DNA of 64,000 nt, taken from positions 1 through 64,000 of IMG/VR virus record IMGVR_UViG_3300003877_000001; one strand, 5' to 3'. Made by a program: the position numbers and the translations under genes. The stretch comes from a virus. Below the pieces are notes generated by a model. That model did not search any database, was not told where the DNA came from, and saw nothing but the letters and a program-made list of their open reading frames with translations. How positions within the stretch are numbered: the first letter of the stretch is position 1; the number at the start of each line of letters is the position of its first letter. Shown here one piece after another: positions 1 to 8,382 of the stretch.

Positions 1-1018
1 TTGCAGTGAAATTAATTGTACCTGCGGTTATACCAACTTCTTGTATATTTGTAGTATCATCTGCAAACGTATTATCAGGTGCAACTAATGTTGGAAAAAA
101 TGTTGTTACTAACATTTCTTCAATAATATTTTCTACGGTTCTACCTGTTAAAACAGTACCTGTTGTAATTCCACCAACATCAATATTTGAAGGTGATGCA
201 CTATTATAAATTCCAGTAGCACCTGATGATGTAATTATTACAGTGTCACCAGATGTTGTTACATTTGTATTACCAGAACCTAATAATGTTCTTATTTGTG
301 CAGTTTCACCATTAATACCACTTGTTATTCCTGAAAATATTTCACCAGTACCCAAACCAATATTTTCCATACTACTAATACCTGATGTTACACCACCACC
401 TGTTGCTCCTGATGATATTACAAAACCTCTATATTGATAGATTAATGCACTATTATTATCAAAAGTTACCAATATTGGTTTTGATATTTGACCAAATACT
501 GTTGGATCTGTTGATTGTATTCCACCTGCTGTACTTGTTGAAAGATAATATGTTGTACTTGGATTTAAAACAAGTCCACTTATACTAGCACCCTCAAGAT
601 AACCAGCATATACTACAATAAATTCATCAATAGTATTAACCTGACTAACAAAACCAATTACCTCACCACCTTGTGTACCATCAGCAATTGCTTTAATATA
701 TGTACCACCAGAATATGTGATGACATCACCAATTCCAAAACCGTGTGCAACTTGATTAACAATTTTTTCAATTCTTTCACCAGAACCACTTCCACCACCA
801 GAACCCTTAATAACTAAGTTACCATTACTTACACCTAATTCATACCAATATTCAACATTAGCAATATTAACTGTCAATCCTAAATACCTTTGAGCAATAG
901 GAATCTTGGTATTAACTTCATTAGTGTCAATATATGGTGAATTAGCAGCACTAAGATATTTTTCATCTATTGGTGCACCTACATTTATCTTTAAATTATC
1001 ACTTAATTGTATTGCCAT
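1..1018 (-). CDS. Tail-fibre-type virion protein (C-terminus beyond window edge)
   Basis: The frame starts at an ATG (1018) two bases after the stop of the upstream gene and stays open to the window edge, so the C-terminal end is missing. The visible part is rich in Gly, Ser and Thr with few charged residues, as in fibrous tail proteins. It carries a module VGGITTGTVLTGRTVENII that matches VGGIPAGTTLTGKPLEQLW in the neighbouring gene, so the two are paralogous at least over that module. Modules of this kind are common in tail fibres of phages of Bacteroidota. Receptor binding is an inference; the exact fibre position cannot be told. Confidence 0.6.
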   Translation of the reverse strand, partial: MAIQLSDNLKINVGAPIDEKYLSAANSPYIDTNEVNTKIPIAQRYLGLTVNIANVEYWYELGVSNGNLVIKGSGGGSGSGERIEKIVNQVAHGFGIGDVITYSGGTYIKAIADGTQGGEVIGFVSQVNTIDEFIVVYAGYLEGASISGLVLNPSTTYYLSTSTAGGIQSTDPTVFGQISKPILVTFDNNSALIYQYRGFVISSGATGGGVTSGISSMENIGLGTGEIFSGITSGINGETAQIRTLLGSGNTNVTTSGDTVIITSSGATGIYNSASPSNIDVGGITTGTVLTGRTVENIIEEMLVTTFFPTLVAPDNTFADDTTNIQEVGITAGTINFTA

Positions 1019-1020
1019 AA

Positions 1021-2085
1021 TTAATTATTTCTAAATTCCATATAAGTTGAATTAACTTGTTTATTACTCAAATATATTTTATATTGTATTCCATTCCAAT
1101 ATGCACTAGGTGAATCTACATTTGGTATTGCAGGGTCTGGGAATAAATTACCTGCTGGAGAAACTGCACCACCAATAGTACCATTATCTAATCCATTTAC
1201 ATACCATTTTAGTTTTGATGTTGATGTACTTGGAATTGCAAACCATATATAATCATCTGGTGTTCCAGCGAAACTATTTACTACAATAGTTCCATTACTA
1301 TTTCCAACAACAATATTTCCATTATCTATTAATGATTGTGCTGTTACTGGATTAGTAGGATCAGGTCTATTACTACCTGAAGGTGCACCACCTGAACTTA
1401 TCTTTCCAAAAAACCAAGGATAAATTGATGTTATTGTATAATTCTTTTGTCCCATAGGATTAGCTTCAGTATTTGTACCCTTAACACCCCATGTATGTGA
1501 TATTGGAATATTATTATTTATTGTTATTCCTAATGCTAAACTTTCATTACCATCATTTGCGAGTCCAGTACCTAAAATAGCATTACCATTAGTAACATCA
1601 ATAATTTCAATACTGTTAGGTTGAACATTTCCAGAATTTGTTGTGTTCCAATTAAATGTTTTTGAACCTGACCATGAAACTGGATTACCTACTTGATTTA
1701 ATAAACTAATATTATTATTAAATAAAGTAAATGTTGGTACTTGATATACTACTAATAAATCTTCCCATAGTTGTTCTAATGGTTTACCTGTAAGTGTAGT
1801 ACCTGCTGGAATACCACCAACAGTTATTGTAGATGGTGATGCTAAATTATAAAATCCTGTTCCACCAGATGTTGATGGTTCTAAAACTATTCTACTTAAT
1901 GAATCGTTATATGTTAAAACATAACCATTAACTAATGCACTTGATCCTGTGATAGTTGCATCAATTTCTACACCTTTAGATTGAAGAATACCAACAAAAT
2001 TAGTTGTACCACTAAGCGTTAAAGTTGTGCCAGCTAATTGTTTAAATTGTTCATCAATAAGTTCTGGTCTTGTGAAAAATGGCAT
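1021..2085 (-). CDS. Tail-fibre-type virion protein
   Basis: 354 residues, low charge, rich in Gly, Asn, Ser and Thr. Residues about 85-125 hold the VGGIPAGTTLTGKPLEQLW module shared with the downstream gene. The C-terminal half has aromatic segments (TITSIYPWFFG; YIWFAIPSTS; SAYWNGIQYKIYL) typical of the folded tip domain of fibre proteins in phages of Bacteroidota. It is translationally close to the downstream gene (2-bp gap), so the pair probably form one late transcript. Function as adhesin or fibre is inferred from composition and module sharing, not from a catalytic motif. Confidence 0.6.
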   Translation of the reverse strand: MPFFTRPELIDEQFKQLAGTTLTLSGTTNFVGILQSKGVEIDATITGSSALVNGYVLTYNDSLSRIVLEPSTSGGTGFYNLASPSTITVGGIPAGTTLTGKPLEQLWEDLLVVYQVPTFTLFNNNISLLNQVGNPVSWSGSKTFNWNTTNSGNVQPNSIEIIDVTNGNAILGTGLANDGNESLALGITINNNIPISHTWGVKGTNTEANPMGQKNYTITSIYPWFFGKISSGGAPSGSNRPDPTNPVTAQSLIDNGNIVVGNSNGTIVVNSFAGTPDDYIWFAIPSTSTSKLKWYVNGLDNGTIGGAVSPAGNLFPDPAIPNVDSPSAYWNGIQYKIYLSNKQVNSTYMEFRNN

Positions 2086-2176
2086 ATTATATATTTTATT
2101 TCCTTTCTAATTAACGTAACACATTGACCGTCCAGTGAGTTACAAAAAAAATCGAAGTTTATATCGATTATTTGTA

Positions 2177-2185
2177 TATAAATAC
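2177..2185 (-). promoter_or_regulatory. GTATTTATA motif (candidate late promoter) for the fibre genes
   Basis: GTATTTATA on the minus strand, about 90 bp before the start at 2085. It is one member of a recurring family described in the findings. Confidence 0.45.
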
Positions 2186-2230
2186 ATAATAAAAATAAAG
2201 AAAACCAGAATATTTTAGATTAAACAAAAA

Positions 2231-2260
2231 AAAACCCATAGGAATGTCCTATGGGTTTTT
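2231..2260 (-). terminator. Rho-independent terminator
   Basis: Inverted repeat AACCCATAGGA/TCCTATGGGTT with a 3-nt loop, followed on the minus strand by a run of about nine T. It closes the RNA block; the plus-strand side also has a short T run. Confidence 0.8.
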
Positions 2261-2324
2261 AAATCAAACTATTAACTAATTTCGGGAGAACCTAATCACC
2301 ATTTTTACAAGCAGGGCTTTCTAG

Positions 2325-2360
2325 CTGACAAAACCACCTCTCATAGGTGGTTTTGTCAAC
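2325..2360 (-). terminator. Strong hairpin after the tRNA, possible terminator or processing signal
   Basis: Arms GACAAAACCACCT and AGGTGGTTTTGTC pair perfectly around a 5-nt loop. It lies 12 nt beyond the 3' end of the tRNA. There is no good T tract after the stem, so it may protect or process the RNA rather than terminate it. The stretch 2261-2324 between the two hairpins holds nothing I recognise. Confidence 0.55.
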
Positions 2361-2371
2361 TATTTTATATG

Positions 2372-2458
2372 TTGCGAGTGCTGGACTCGAACCAGCGTAA
2401 ACCCAAAAGGGACTCCGTGCTTATGAGACAGGCGAGATACCAACTTCTCCAACTCGCT
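2372..2458 (-). tRNA. tRNA with long variable arm, apparent anticodon CAU
   Basis: On the minus strand: acceptor AGCGAGT/ACTCGCA (six pairs, A1-A72 unpaired), D arm GAGA-AGTTGGTA-TCTC, anticodon arm CCTGT-CTCATAA-GCACG with one C-C mismatch, an extended variable region containing CCC-TTTT-GGG, and a canonical T arm GCTGG-TTCGAGT-CCAGC. No CCA is encoded. The T and D arms make it a secure tRNA. A CAU anticodon (Met, or Ile if lysidine-modified) on a class II body with a long variable arm is odd, so the amino-acid identity is uncertain. Confidence 0.75.
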
Positions 2459-2463
2459 AATCT

Positions 2464-3413
2464 TAAATATTTTTAGTAGGTTACGTTTCAGGGACTAAAG
2501 GGAATATTTTCACCCAATAGTTTGAAAGAGGTTTTTACCTACTATAATTTCTTTTTAAATAAAACTCTGAGACTACAAGTTTAACAATAGGTCTTGAGAG
2601 CATTATCTTATTCTCTCATTGTCCAATGCAGTTGCCCACATTATCCTATCATCGCAAGTTAATTACGTTAACCAATCGTATCGTTACATTTTCTACTGCT
2701 GTTTCATATCTATCTCACCCGTTTCAGAGCAAACTAACTAGATCGACTAGAATAAACATCCACAACAAATATTCGGATTGGCTACCGACTTACCCCACCT
2801 CAATGGCGAGTTATGCGACTTTCTAATGCAACGCCTAAACACTTGTGCTTTTATATTGATATAAAATCTGTTTTGATCTAAATTCAAAAGATTATAAAAT
2901 TTACAGCTAATTCGGAGTTTTGAAGTCGTGGTTTAGGATGCAGTTGCCCGTCTTTTGAACGATCAATGCTGCACGACTCCATGCGTATACCAATCCGCAA
3001 TTAATAACCTTCCTGACTTATTTCCCCACCCGAAGATGGTTGTGTTCGCCTTACGGTTTAAGTTACCAACTGGTTGCTTGCCCTTCATCCTTGGTAGGAA
3101 TTATGAACATCAACCCTACATTTACATTTATTGTATTTTCATACTCAACTATGCAGTCCTTTCTGCATAATCTATGTCTTCATCTGGTTAGACCGTTAGG
3201 CACTCCCCAAAAGAAGGAAGATGTATTGTAGTGCTTATTTGAGGTCGCAAGCGACCCGATAGAGTGGACAATTAGCATTTCCACCTAACCCTTATCCCGA
3301 TTTCTCGGTTTATCTTTTCAATACCCGAAGGTAATGAACTTACTATCCGAAGACAGCAGGGAGCATAAGCACCCCCAAAAGTTTTCAATATATTAAAGAA
3401 CGTTTTCTTAATA
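2464..3413 (-). ncRNA. Large structured non-coding RNA (candidate GOLLD/ROOL-like)
   Basis: About 950 nt with no credible reading frame but very dense stable hairpins on the minus strand: three UUCG-capped stems (3026-3039, 3323-3332, 3343-3356), a CUUG-capped stem (3243-3256), ATGCAG/CTGCAT (3151-3168), GAGAG/CTCTC (2596-2617), and a domain near the 3' end closed by a perfect 8-bp stem TAGTAGGT/ACCTACTA (2474-2544). The 12-mer GGGCAACTGCAT occurs twice (2626-2637, 2938-2949). Base composition is less AT-rich than neighbouring genes. It is preceded by a host-type promoter and followed by a tRNA and terminators. Large ornate RNAs of the GOLLD and ROOL classes are known beside tRNAs in phages; membership here is inference from size, context and structure, not from a consensus match. 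Confidence 0.65.
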
Positions 3414-3414
3414 A

Positions 3415-3484
3415 GTGGAGTTGATAGGTCTTACACCTATACCTGCACCTCACAGGTGCTATACTAATTTATACTACATCCCCA
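3415..3484 (-). ncRNA. tRNA-like cloverleaf at the 5' end of the RNA block
   Basis: GGGGATG/CAACTCC pair as an acceptor stem (one wobble, one mismatch), followed by a weak D arm, a perfect ACCTG/CAGGT hairpin and ATAGG-TGTAAGA-CCTAT in the T-arm position. The T loop lacks TTC, the D loop lacks GG and the variable region is essentially absent, so it is not a standard tRNA. It could be a degenerate tRNA (a GTG triplet lies in the anticodon hairpin) or a structural element of the large RNA that follows 2 nt later. Confidence 0.35.
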
Positions 3485-3516
3485 TAATTTATTACCTTTA
3501 CTTCTTAAAGGTGTTG

Positions 3517-3547
3517 CAAATGTAAAATACTTAAATTTAATATGCAA
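3517..3547 (-). promoter_or_regulatory. Bacteroidota-type promoter for the RNA block
   Basis: On the minus strand TTG (3547-3545), a 20-bp spacer and TACATTTG (3524-3517) match the TTG/TAnnTTTG form used by the primary sigma factor of Bacteroidota. Transcription would begin about 25 nt before the tRNA-like element. Confidence 0.65.
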
Positions 3548-3599
3548 GTATTTTGTAAAATATTTTAAAACTTTTATTTTTTGTTTTTGTGTGATAATA

Positions 3600-3626
3600 A
3601 ATACGGATTTATTCCTCAAAGGTTAC
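3600..3626 (-). promoter_or_regulatory. GTAACCTTT-N12-CGTATT element (candidate phage promoter)
   Basis: Minus-strand GTAACCTTT (3626-3618), 12-bp spacer, CGTATT (3605-3600), upstream of the RNA block; the second box runs into GTATTTATT, a variant of the candidate late motif. The RNA block may therefore have both host-type and phage-type promoters. Confidence 0.5.
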
Positions 3627-3653
3627 AAAAAATTCCATTTTTTTATAAATAAT

Positions 3654-5276
3654 TTAATTATTTTTCATAACATTTTGACTTTCACGTTGTTGTCTTAATA
3701 TTTCAGTTAAATCTGTTTTAGATTTATCTCCAATATCTTCTCCTTCGTGAAGATTTTTCAATATTTCTTTACCATTTTCAATAGCAATAGGTTTAATGTG
3801 TTCAATATTTTCATTACTATTATTTATTTCATCTGCTTCATTTTCACTACGTGCTTTATATCTTTCACTTATTTCTTGATTTAAATTATCTATTTTTTCT
3901 TCAGTAATTGTAGGTAAATTAATTCTAGTAGGATCATTAACTGGATCAGTCAATGCTATTTCCATAGTATCATTATTAAATATACAATCTTTAAATACAT
4001 GTCCATCACTTGCCATTCTTGCTTTTAGAATAGCAATATTAGCTTGTCCTATTAATTTTTGTTCTTGAGTTTTTGCAACAGACATCAAAAAATGTGTTTT
4101 TTGTGCACGTTTTATATTACCACCCATTTGACCTGTATCTACTAATTCAGAACCAAATCCACTTCTATTAGTTTGAAGTGCAGTCCAACATGGAATATCT
4201 AATTCATGTGCCATACCTTCAAATGATTTAACTATTTGAAGTTCACCAGCATTTTGATCTAAACCTCTTGTATGTGGTTCTAGGACATCCAAATAATCTA
4301 ATATTATAATATCAAACGATAACCCAAATTTCTTTTTATATCTATTAACATATTGTCTAACTTTAGGCATTGTGGTATCTTCCTGCGAAAATTTCTTTAT
4401 TATTAATTTACCAAATATATTTTCTTTGTGCCAATCAATAATTTTATCATTTACCTTAACTAGATTATCATCCATTTCAGATAGTGGGATTTTAGACCAT
4501 TTAGCAAAATGTTTTCTCCTAATATCATCTTCTTTATCTTCAAAAATAATTTGTAAAACATTTAACCCTAAATTATATGCAGTATTTGCAATATATGTTA
4601 ATATTGTTGATTTACCAACACCTGATGGTGCTAATATAATTCCAATCTCACCACCACCGAGACCACCATTAGTTAACGTATCAATACCTTTAATACCTGT
4701 TGGTATTGGTTTACGAAATTCTTTAGTAAGTGCTCGACTAATATTATCCATAATTTCGATACCCATATCATCTTCATCACCAATCTCACCGATTTTCTTT
4801 AAGTCATTTTCAACATTAAATAAAAATTCATCACTATTATTACCTTGTTTAACTTCACCTTGAATATAGGATGCTATTTTTCTATATTCTTGTTGTTTAA
4901 TAAAATTTAATGTTTCCTTTTGAATTGTATCACCATCATGTTGAAGTTCTTTATTTAAAACTCTTTCGTTCCAATTATTTAATTGGATTGCAACTGCATC
5001 CAATAAATCAATTTCAATAGGGTCATTTTTTTTACTGAATTTTCTAATTGCATGTAAAATACTTTTATTTTGTAAATTAGGTGGTTTACCATTTAATTCA
5101 AAATATTGTTGTATTATAGAAAAAAATCTTTTAAATGTAGCATCATCAAAATACGATATTTCTAATAATGGAATTGATTTTTCTGCAAATTCTGGTTCAC
5201 TTACTAATTGCCATAAAATTTTTAATTGAAATTCAGCACCTAAATATTGTGAAATAGTATATTCATCTCCCATCAT
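3654..5276 (-). CDS. dnaB: Replicative DNA helicase, DnaB/T4 gp41 family
   Basis: 540 residues. The RecA-like motor domain carries Walker A LAPSGVGKST (about 215-224), a Walker B strand IIILDYLD (323-330) and the sensor segment TALQTNRSG (about 365-373), in the order found in DnaB-type hexameric helicases; the N-terminal 180 residues are the expected helical linker and collar. It would unwind the phage replication fork 5' to 3'. The C-terminal 70 residues are acidic and low complexity. First gene read from a replication cluster whose other members follow upstream (RNase H-like, UvsX, gp32-like). Tandem ATG codons mark the start; either is possible. Confidence 0.9.
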   Translation of the reverse strand: MMGDEYTISQYLGAEFQLKILWQLVSEPEFAEKSIPLLEISYFDDATFKRFFSIIQQYFELNGKPPNLQNKSILHAIRKFSKKNDPIEIDLLDAVAIQLNNWNERVLNKELQHDGDTIQKETLNFIKQQEYRKIASYIQGEVKQGNNSDEFLFNVENDLKKIGEIGDEDDMGIEIMDNISRALTKEFRKPIPTGIKGIDTLTNGGLGGGEIGIILAPSGVGKSTILTYIANTAYNLGLNVLQIIFEDKEDDIRRKHFAKWSKIPLSEMDDNLVKVNDKIIDWHKENIFGKLIIKKFSQEDTTMPKVRQYVNRYKKKFGLSFDIIILDYLDVLEPHTRGLDQNAGELQIVKSFEGMAHELDIPCWTALQTNRSGFGSELVDTGQMGGNIKRAQKTHFLMSVAKTQEQKLIGQANIAILKARMASDGHVFKDCIFNNDTMEIALTDPVNDPTRINLPTITEEKIDNLNQEISERYKARSENEADEINNSNENIEHIKPIAIENGKEILKNLHEGEDIGDKSKTDLTEILRQQRESQNVMKNN

Positions 5277-5407
5277 TATTGTTTACTTGTTTTTACTTGT
5301 TTTTACTTCTAGAATAATACATCTAGTACATTAGTCTACGTATATATTCAAAACGCTAGAGTTAACTTTCCAACTATAGGTTTATAAAAATATAACAGGA
5401 ATTTGTG

Positions 5408-6073
5408 TTAATTATTTAATTGTTGATGAGTTTGATTACAATAATGAGATTTAATCATTTTAATATAGCTTCTATCAGTTGATTTTTCAATCATTTCACT
5501 TCTTCTATTTTTGGATAGTTCTCTTATTTGATTTACATATAATCCATATATGTTAATCAAAGTGTAATCATCCCACATATGATTAACATCTAACTCTTTT
5601 AAAGATTCATGTATATCATCAATAATTTCATTAATAATTTCTCTTATTTCAATAGAAAATCTCGAAGCAGGGTTATAATTATCAACATAAAATTTCCTCT
5701 CAACAATAGGATTATCATTAATATATAAACCAAATTTACATTCAATACCTTTTATGGTTTTATTACCATATTTATATTTAATAAAATTTGGTTTAGATAG
5801 TTTATTTTCATCAATACAATATAAATCTATTAATTTCTTATAATTTTCTAAGAAATCATACCCATAATCCTTATAATTTAAATTTCTTCCTGACATAACT
5901 CTTTGTAGATTTTGAATTATTTCAGGAATGGAATCCCGAATGTCAACCGAATATCTAATTATGGGATTAAAAACATCTGCATTGAATATTCTTTCAATTA
6001 TTATGTCTTTACCTTGATAAAGGACAAATTTGAATTTATTTGTATGTGATTTTTCTTGTACTTTTTCAGTCAT
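5408..6073 (-). CDS. Unknown protein with an internal duplication
   Basis: 221 residues, no recognised family. Two halves (about 14-75 and 105-170) repeat the pattern KF-x-LY, ER-x-F, D-x-[FY]-NP, R-[FY]-S, IR, with EII/IIQ at the end, so it arose by duplication of a roughly 60-residue unit. Lies between the helicase and RNase H genes and has its own host-type promoter, so it may be expressed early and independently. Stop is TAA after NN; the ATG is preceded by an A-rich leader. Confidence 0.6.
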   Translation of the reverse strand: MTEKVQEKSHTNKFKFVLYQGKDIIIERIFNADVFNPIIRYSVDIRDSIPEIIQNLQRVMSGRNLNYKDYGYDFLENYKKLIDLYCIDENKLSKPNFIKYKYGNKTIKGIECKFGLYINDNPIVERKFYVDNYNPASRFSIEIREIINEIIDDIHESLKELDVNHMWDDYTLINIYGLYVNQIRELSKNRRSEMIEKSTDRSYIKMIKSHYCNQTHQQLNN

Positions 6074-6108
6074 TTTATGTGTGTGTTATTGTTATAAATT
6101 GTTTAATA

Positions 6109-6140
6109 CAAATATACGTTAAATTTGTCTAATATGTCAA
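6109..6140 (-). promoter_or_regulatory. Bacteroidota-type promoter
   Basis: Minus-strand TTG (6140-6138), 21-bp spacer, TATATTTG (6116-6109), 36 bp before the start at 6073. The TTG lies at the very end of the upstream RNase H-like gene. Confidence 0.55.
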
Positions 6141-7186
6141 CCATTTACATGTGATTTCTTGTAATCTTTTAACATTTTTTTCTCACTCATTATAATAGGA
6201 TAAAATGGTTCTATATAATTAACAAAGTTACCATTATATACTGTTAAAAATTCGTCTTCAATCATCATATTAATTAAATTTTTAGAATTTCTATTTTCAT
6301 CATTTAGTGGTAGTGATAGTTGTTCTAATTCTTCTTCAGCATCATCATTTAAAAATGGATCATCTAGATTAATAAGTTGATAATTTAATTTTAATCTATC
6401 TACATTTTCGGTTAAATTTGTAAGTGCTTTTAGTGGTTTCATTTTCTTACTAACACGTTCTTCATTAATCTTATCTGCATTAGTACATATTTCTTTTACA
6501 GATACATATCTATTTGCTAATTCTGGGAAATGTTTTAATAATGTTTTTATTTTTAATCCCTGAATACCTTGAATATTATCCGAGACATCACCTTCAATTA
6601 TTTTCAAAGTTAATCCGTTTTTATAATCATATGGAAAATGTAAGAAGAAATTATGTTTATCTATAATCATATCAATATTATCAAACATAATTTTAATATT
6701 TAATTTTAATAATTGAACAAAATCTCTATCATTGGTATAAATTATAATATCTTCTTTATTATGATTTTCATTGCAATATTCTGCAATTAAATCATCAGCT
6801 TCTACATTAAATACCTCAATTTGTCTTAGAAAAAGTTCTTCTGCATATGCTTGAATTCTCTTACGTTGTTTTAAAACAGATTCGTCTTTTTCTTTCTCTT
6901 TCTTAATATCGTAATCAGACATTACTATTCTATCACCCCAAGTCTTATCTTTTCTATTTGCTTTATATGCAGGATCAATATTGTGTCTATATATACCACC
7001 ATTTTCACCATCCCATGCAAGAACAACTTTATTAATTTGATTCTCTTTAACCAATTTCCTAAGTTTGGTCATAAATTGGTATAACCCACCAATATGACCA
7101 AACTTTGGTGTATAAACATCTTTAGCACCATGAATCGATCTCTTTAATAGAAATGATGAATCAACTAATAATGTTTTTATTTTCAT
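6137..7186 (-). CDS. rnh: 5'-3' exonuclease / RNase H (T4 Rnh, FEN family)
   Basis: 349 residues with the acidic cluster of FEN/PIN nucleases in order: LLVDSSF (6-12), VVLAWDGENGG (54-64), VEADD (128-132), YTNDRDF (150-156), and the helix-three-turn-helix segment GDVSDNIQGIQG (199-210). These Asp/Glu residues bind two metal ions. The T4 homologue removes RNA primers and 5' flaps during lagging-strand synthesis. The start overlaps the uvsX stop by four bases (ATGA), so the two are translationally coupled. Confidence 0.88.
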   Translation of the reverse strand: MKIKTLLVDSSFLLKRSIHGAKDVYTPKFGHIGGLYQFMTKLRKLVKENQINKVVLAWDGENGGIYRHNIDPAYKANRKDKTWGDRIVMSDYDIKKEKEKDESVLKQRKRIQAYAEELFLRQIEVFNVEADDLIAEYCNENHNKEDIIIYTNDRDFVQLLKLNIKIMFDNIDMIIDKHNFFLHFPYDYKNGLTLKIIEGDVSDNIQGIQGLKIKTLLKHFPELANRYVSVKEICTNADKINEERVSKKMKPLKALTNLTENVDRLKLNYQLINLDDPFLNDDAEEELEQLSLPLNDENRNSKNLINMMIEDEFLTVYNGNFVNYIEPFYPIIMSEKKMLKDYKKSHVNG

Positions 7187-8295
7187 GTAACTTCACCTGT
7201 TTCAGTATCTACATTTTCTAGAAAAGATAAATCCTCATCATTTCTTATTGATACAAATTTAGTTGCAATATCATTTAAATCAACATCACCACCTAATGCA
7301 TCTCTAAAGAATTTTAAATTATTTTTCTTATAAGTATCAATATCATCCTTATCTGTACCAATAAATCCATGTTTAGTTGAAATAAGTTTACCTTCCATAT
7401 TTATACCACCTAAAGCACCGTCTATCTGATTCTTCACAATTGCTACTTTTGATTCAATTCCATAGGCAACATCTCTTCCTTTGCTAGTAGCCGTTACTTT
7501 TCTAGTTCCATGTGATTGAATACCACCATGATGATATATTAATCTTGCTCCAAAGAAAAACGCTTCACCACCTTTATGTTTTACAACACCAGCACCTTGC
7601 ATTGAATCTAACCATATTTTTTGTACACCAATAATTGTATTTATATATGGTTTATTTTCTTTTCTTGAAGATGGTATTCTACTATTTAATAGATATTTAA
7701 ATGATCTTTCAAAAGCACCTGCATTCCACATATTATTATCAGAAGTCCCTTTATCTGCTGCATTAATACTTCTAACACAATCTAAACTACCAAGAGAATC
7801 TATAATAATACATAAGTTGTTTTGTAATTCACCTGAATCTTGTAAATTAAGAAAATGTGTTATACAATCAGCCATATCTTCTATTGCTGCTTCTGATCTG
7901 TTTTTATCTTTTACTTTTCCAAAATGTTTTAACAAATAATCATTTCTAATCATTATTACTTCATTAACATCTAACCCCATTGCTGTTAATCTATCTTCAC
8001 CAATATTATTCTCAGTGTCAATAAATATAACTAAATCACCTTCCTTTTGTGCTGCAACTGCTGCTTCTGATACTGATGTTGATTTACCTGTATTTGAAAA
8101 ACCACGTGCAAGTGATACGTATCCTTTAGGAAAACCGGGTAATCCTGTTGCTTTTTGTAAAGCACTAGATGTTTTATACCAATTTAATTGTTTATCTTTA
8201 ATTATTTCAGTTCCTGTTTTTTTTCTAAAATCATCTAATGAAAATGATTTTTTATTGGTAGGTTTTCTTTTACCACCTTTAGGTATATCGCTCAT
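7183..8295 (-). CDS. uvsX: UvsX/RecA-like recombinase
   Basis: 370 residues. Walker A GFSNTGKST (65-73), a conserved acidic strand FIDTEN (91-96), Walker B LCIIIDSLGSLD (161-172) and the following loop region fit RecA/UvsX strand-exchange proteins. The short C-terminal domain is as in T4 UvsX rather than bacterial RecA. It would form filaments on ssDNA coated with the gp32-like protein encoded just upstream. Ends in TGA, which shows that TGA is a stop codon in this phage. Confidence 0.9.
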   Translation of the reverse strand: MSDIPKGGKRKPTNKKSFSLDDFRKKTGTEIIKDKQLNWYKTSSALQKATGLPGFPKGYVSLARGFSNTGKSTSVSEAAVAAQKEGDLVIFIDTENNIGEDRLTAMGLDVNEVIMIRNDYLLKHFGKVKDKNRSEAAIEDMADCITHFLNLQDSGELQNNLCIIIDSLGSLDCVRSINAADKGTSDNNMWNAGAFERSFKYLLNSRIPSSRKENKPYINTIIGVQKIWLDSMQGAGVVKHKGGEAFFFGARLIYHHGGIQSHGTRKVTATSKGRDVAYGIESKVAIVKNQIDGALGGINMEGKLISTKHGFIGTDKDDIDTYKKNNLKFFRDALGGDVDLNDIATKFVSIRNDEDLSFLENVDTETGEVT

Positions 8296-8330
8296 ATTAA
8301 TGTTTTTTTATTTGTGTGTTTTAGTGTAAT

Positions 8331-8372
8331 AAAAAAAGGGGGAAGATCTAATTCCCACTCTCCCCTTTTATG
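8331..8372 (-). terminator. Terminator after the gp32-like gene
   Basis: On the minus strand AAAAGGGG ... CCCCCTTTTTTT pairs around an internal GGGAA/TTCCC stem and ends in a T tract. It separates the gp32-like gene from uvsX. Confidence 0.75.
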
Positions 8373-8382
8373 TTCATCCTAT

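Noticed and set aside
2474-2544. Group I intron core: plus-strand TTCAGGGACTAAAG resembles a conserved R element.
   Set aside because: Only about 14 bases match, no partner P, Q or S elements were found, no split gene flanks it, and the promoter and tRNAs indicate the other strand.
2626-3231. Three overlapping plus-strand reading frames of 63-71 codons.
   Set aside because: They lie over the structured RNA, have no protein-like composition or start context, and run against the promoter and tRNA direction.
2372-3484. tmRNA (two tRNA halves around a tag frame).
   Set aside because: The tRNA at 2372 is complete on its own, with all arms contiguous; no tag-coding stretch was found.
4372-4863. 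163-codon plus-strand frame.
   Set aside because: Exact antisense shadow of the helicase gene, whose motifs are unambiguous.
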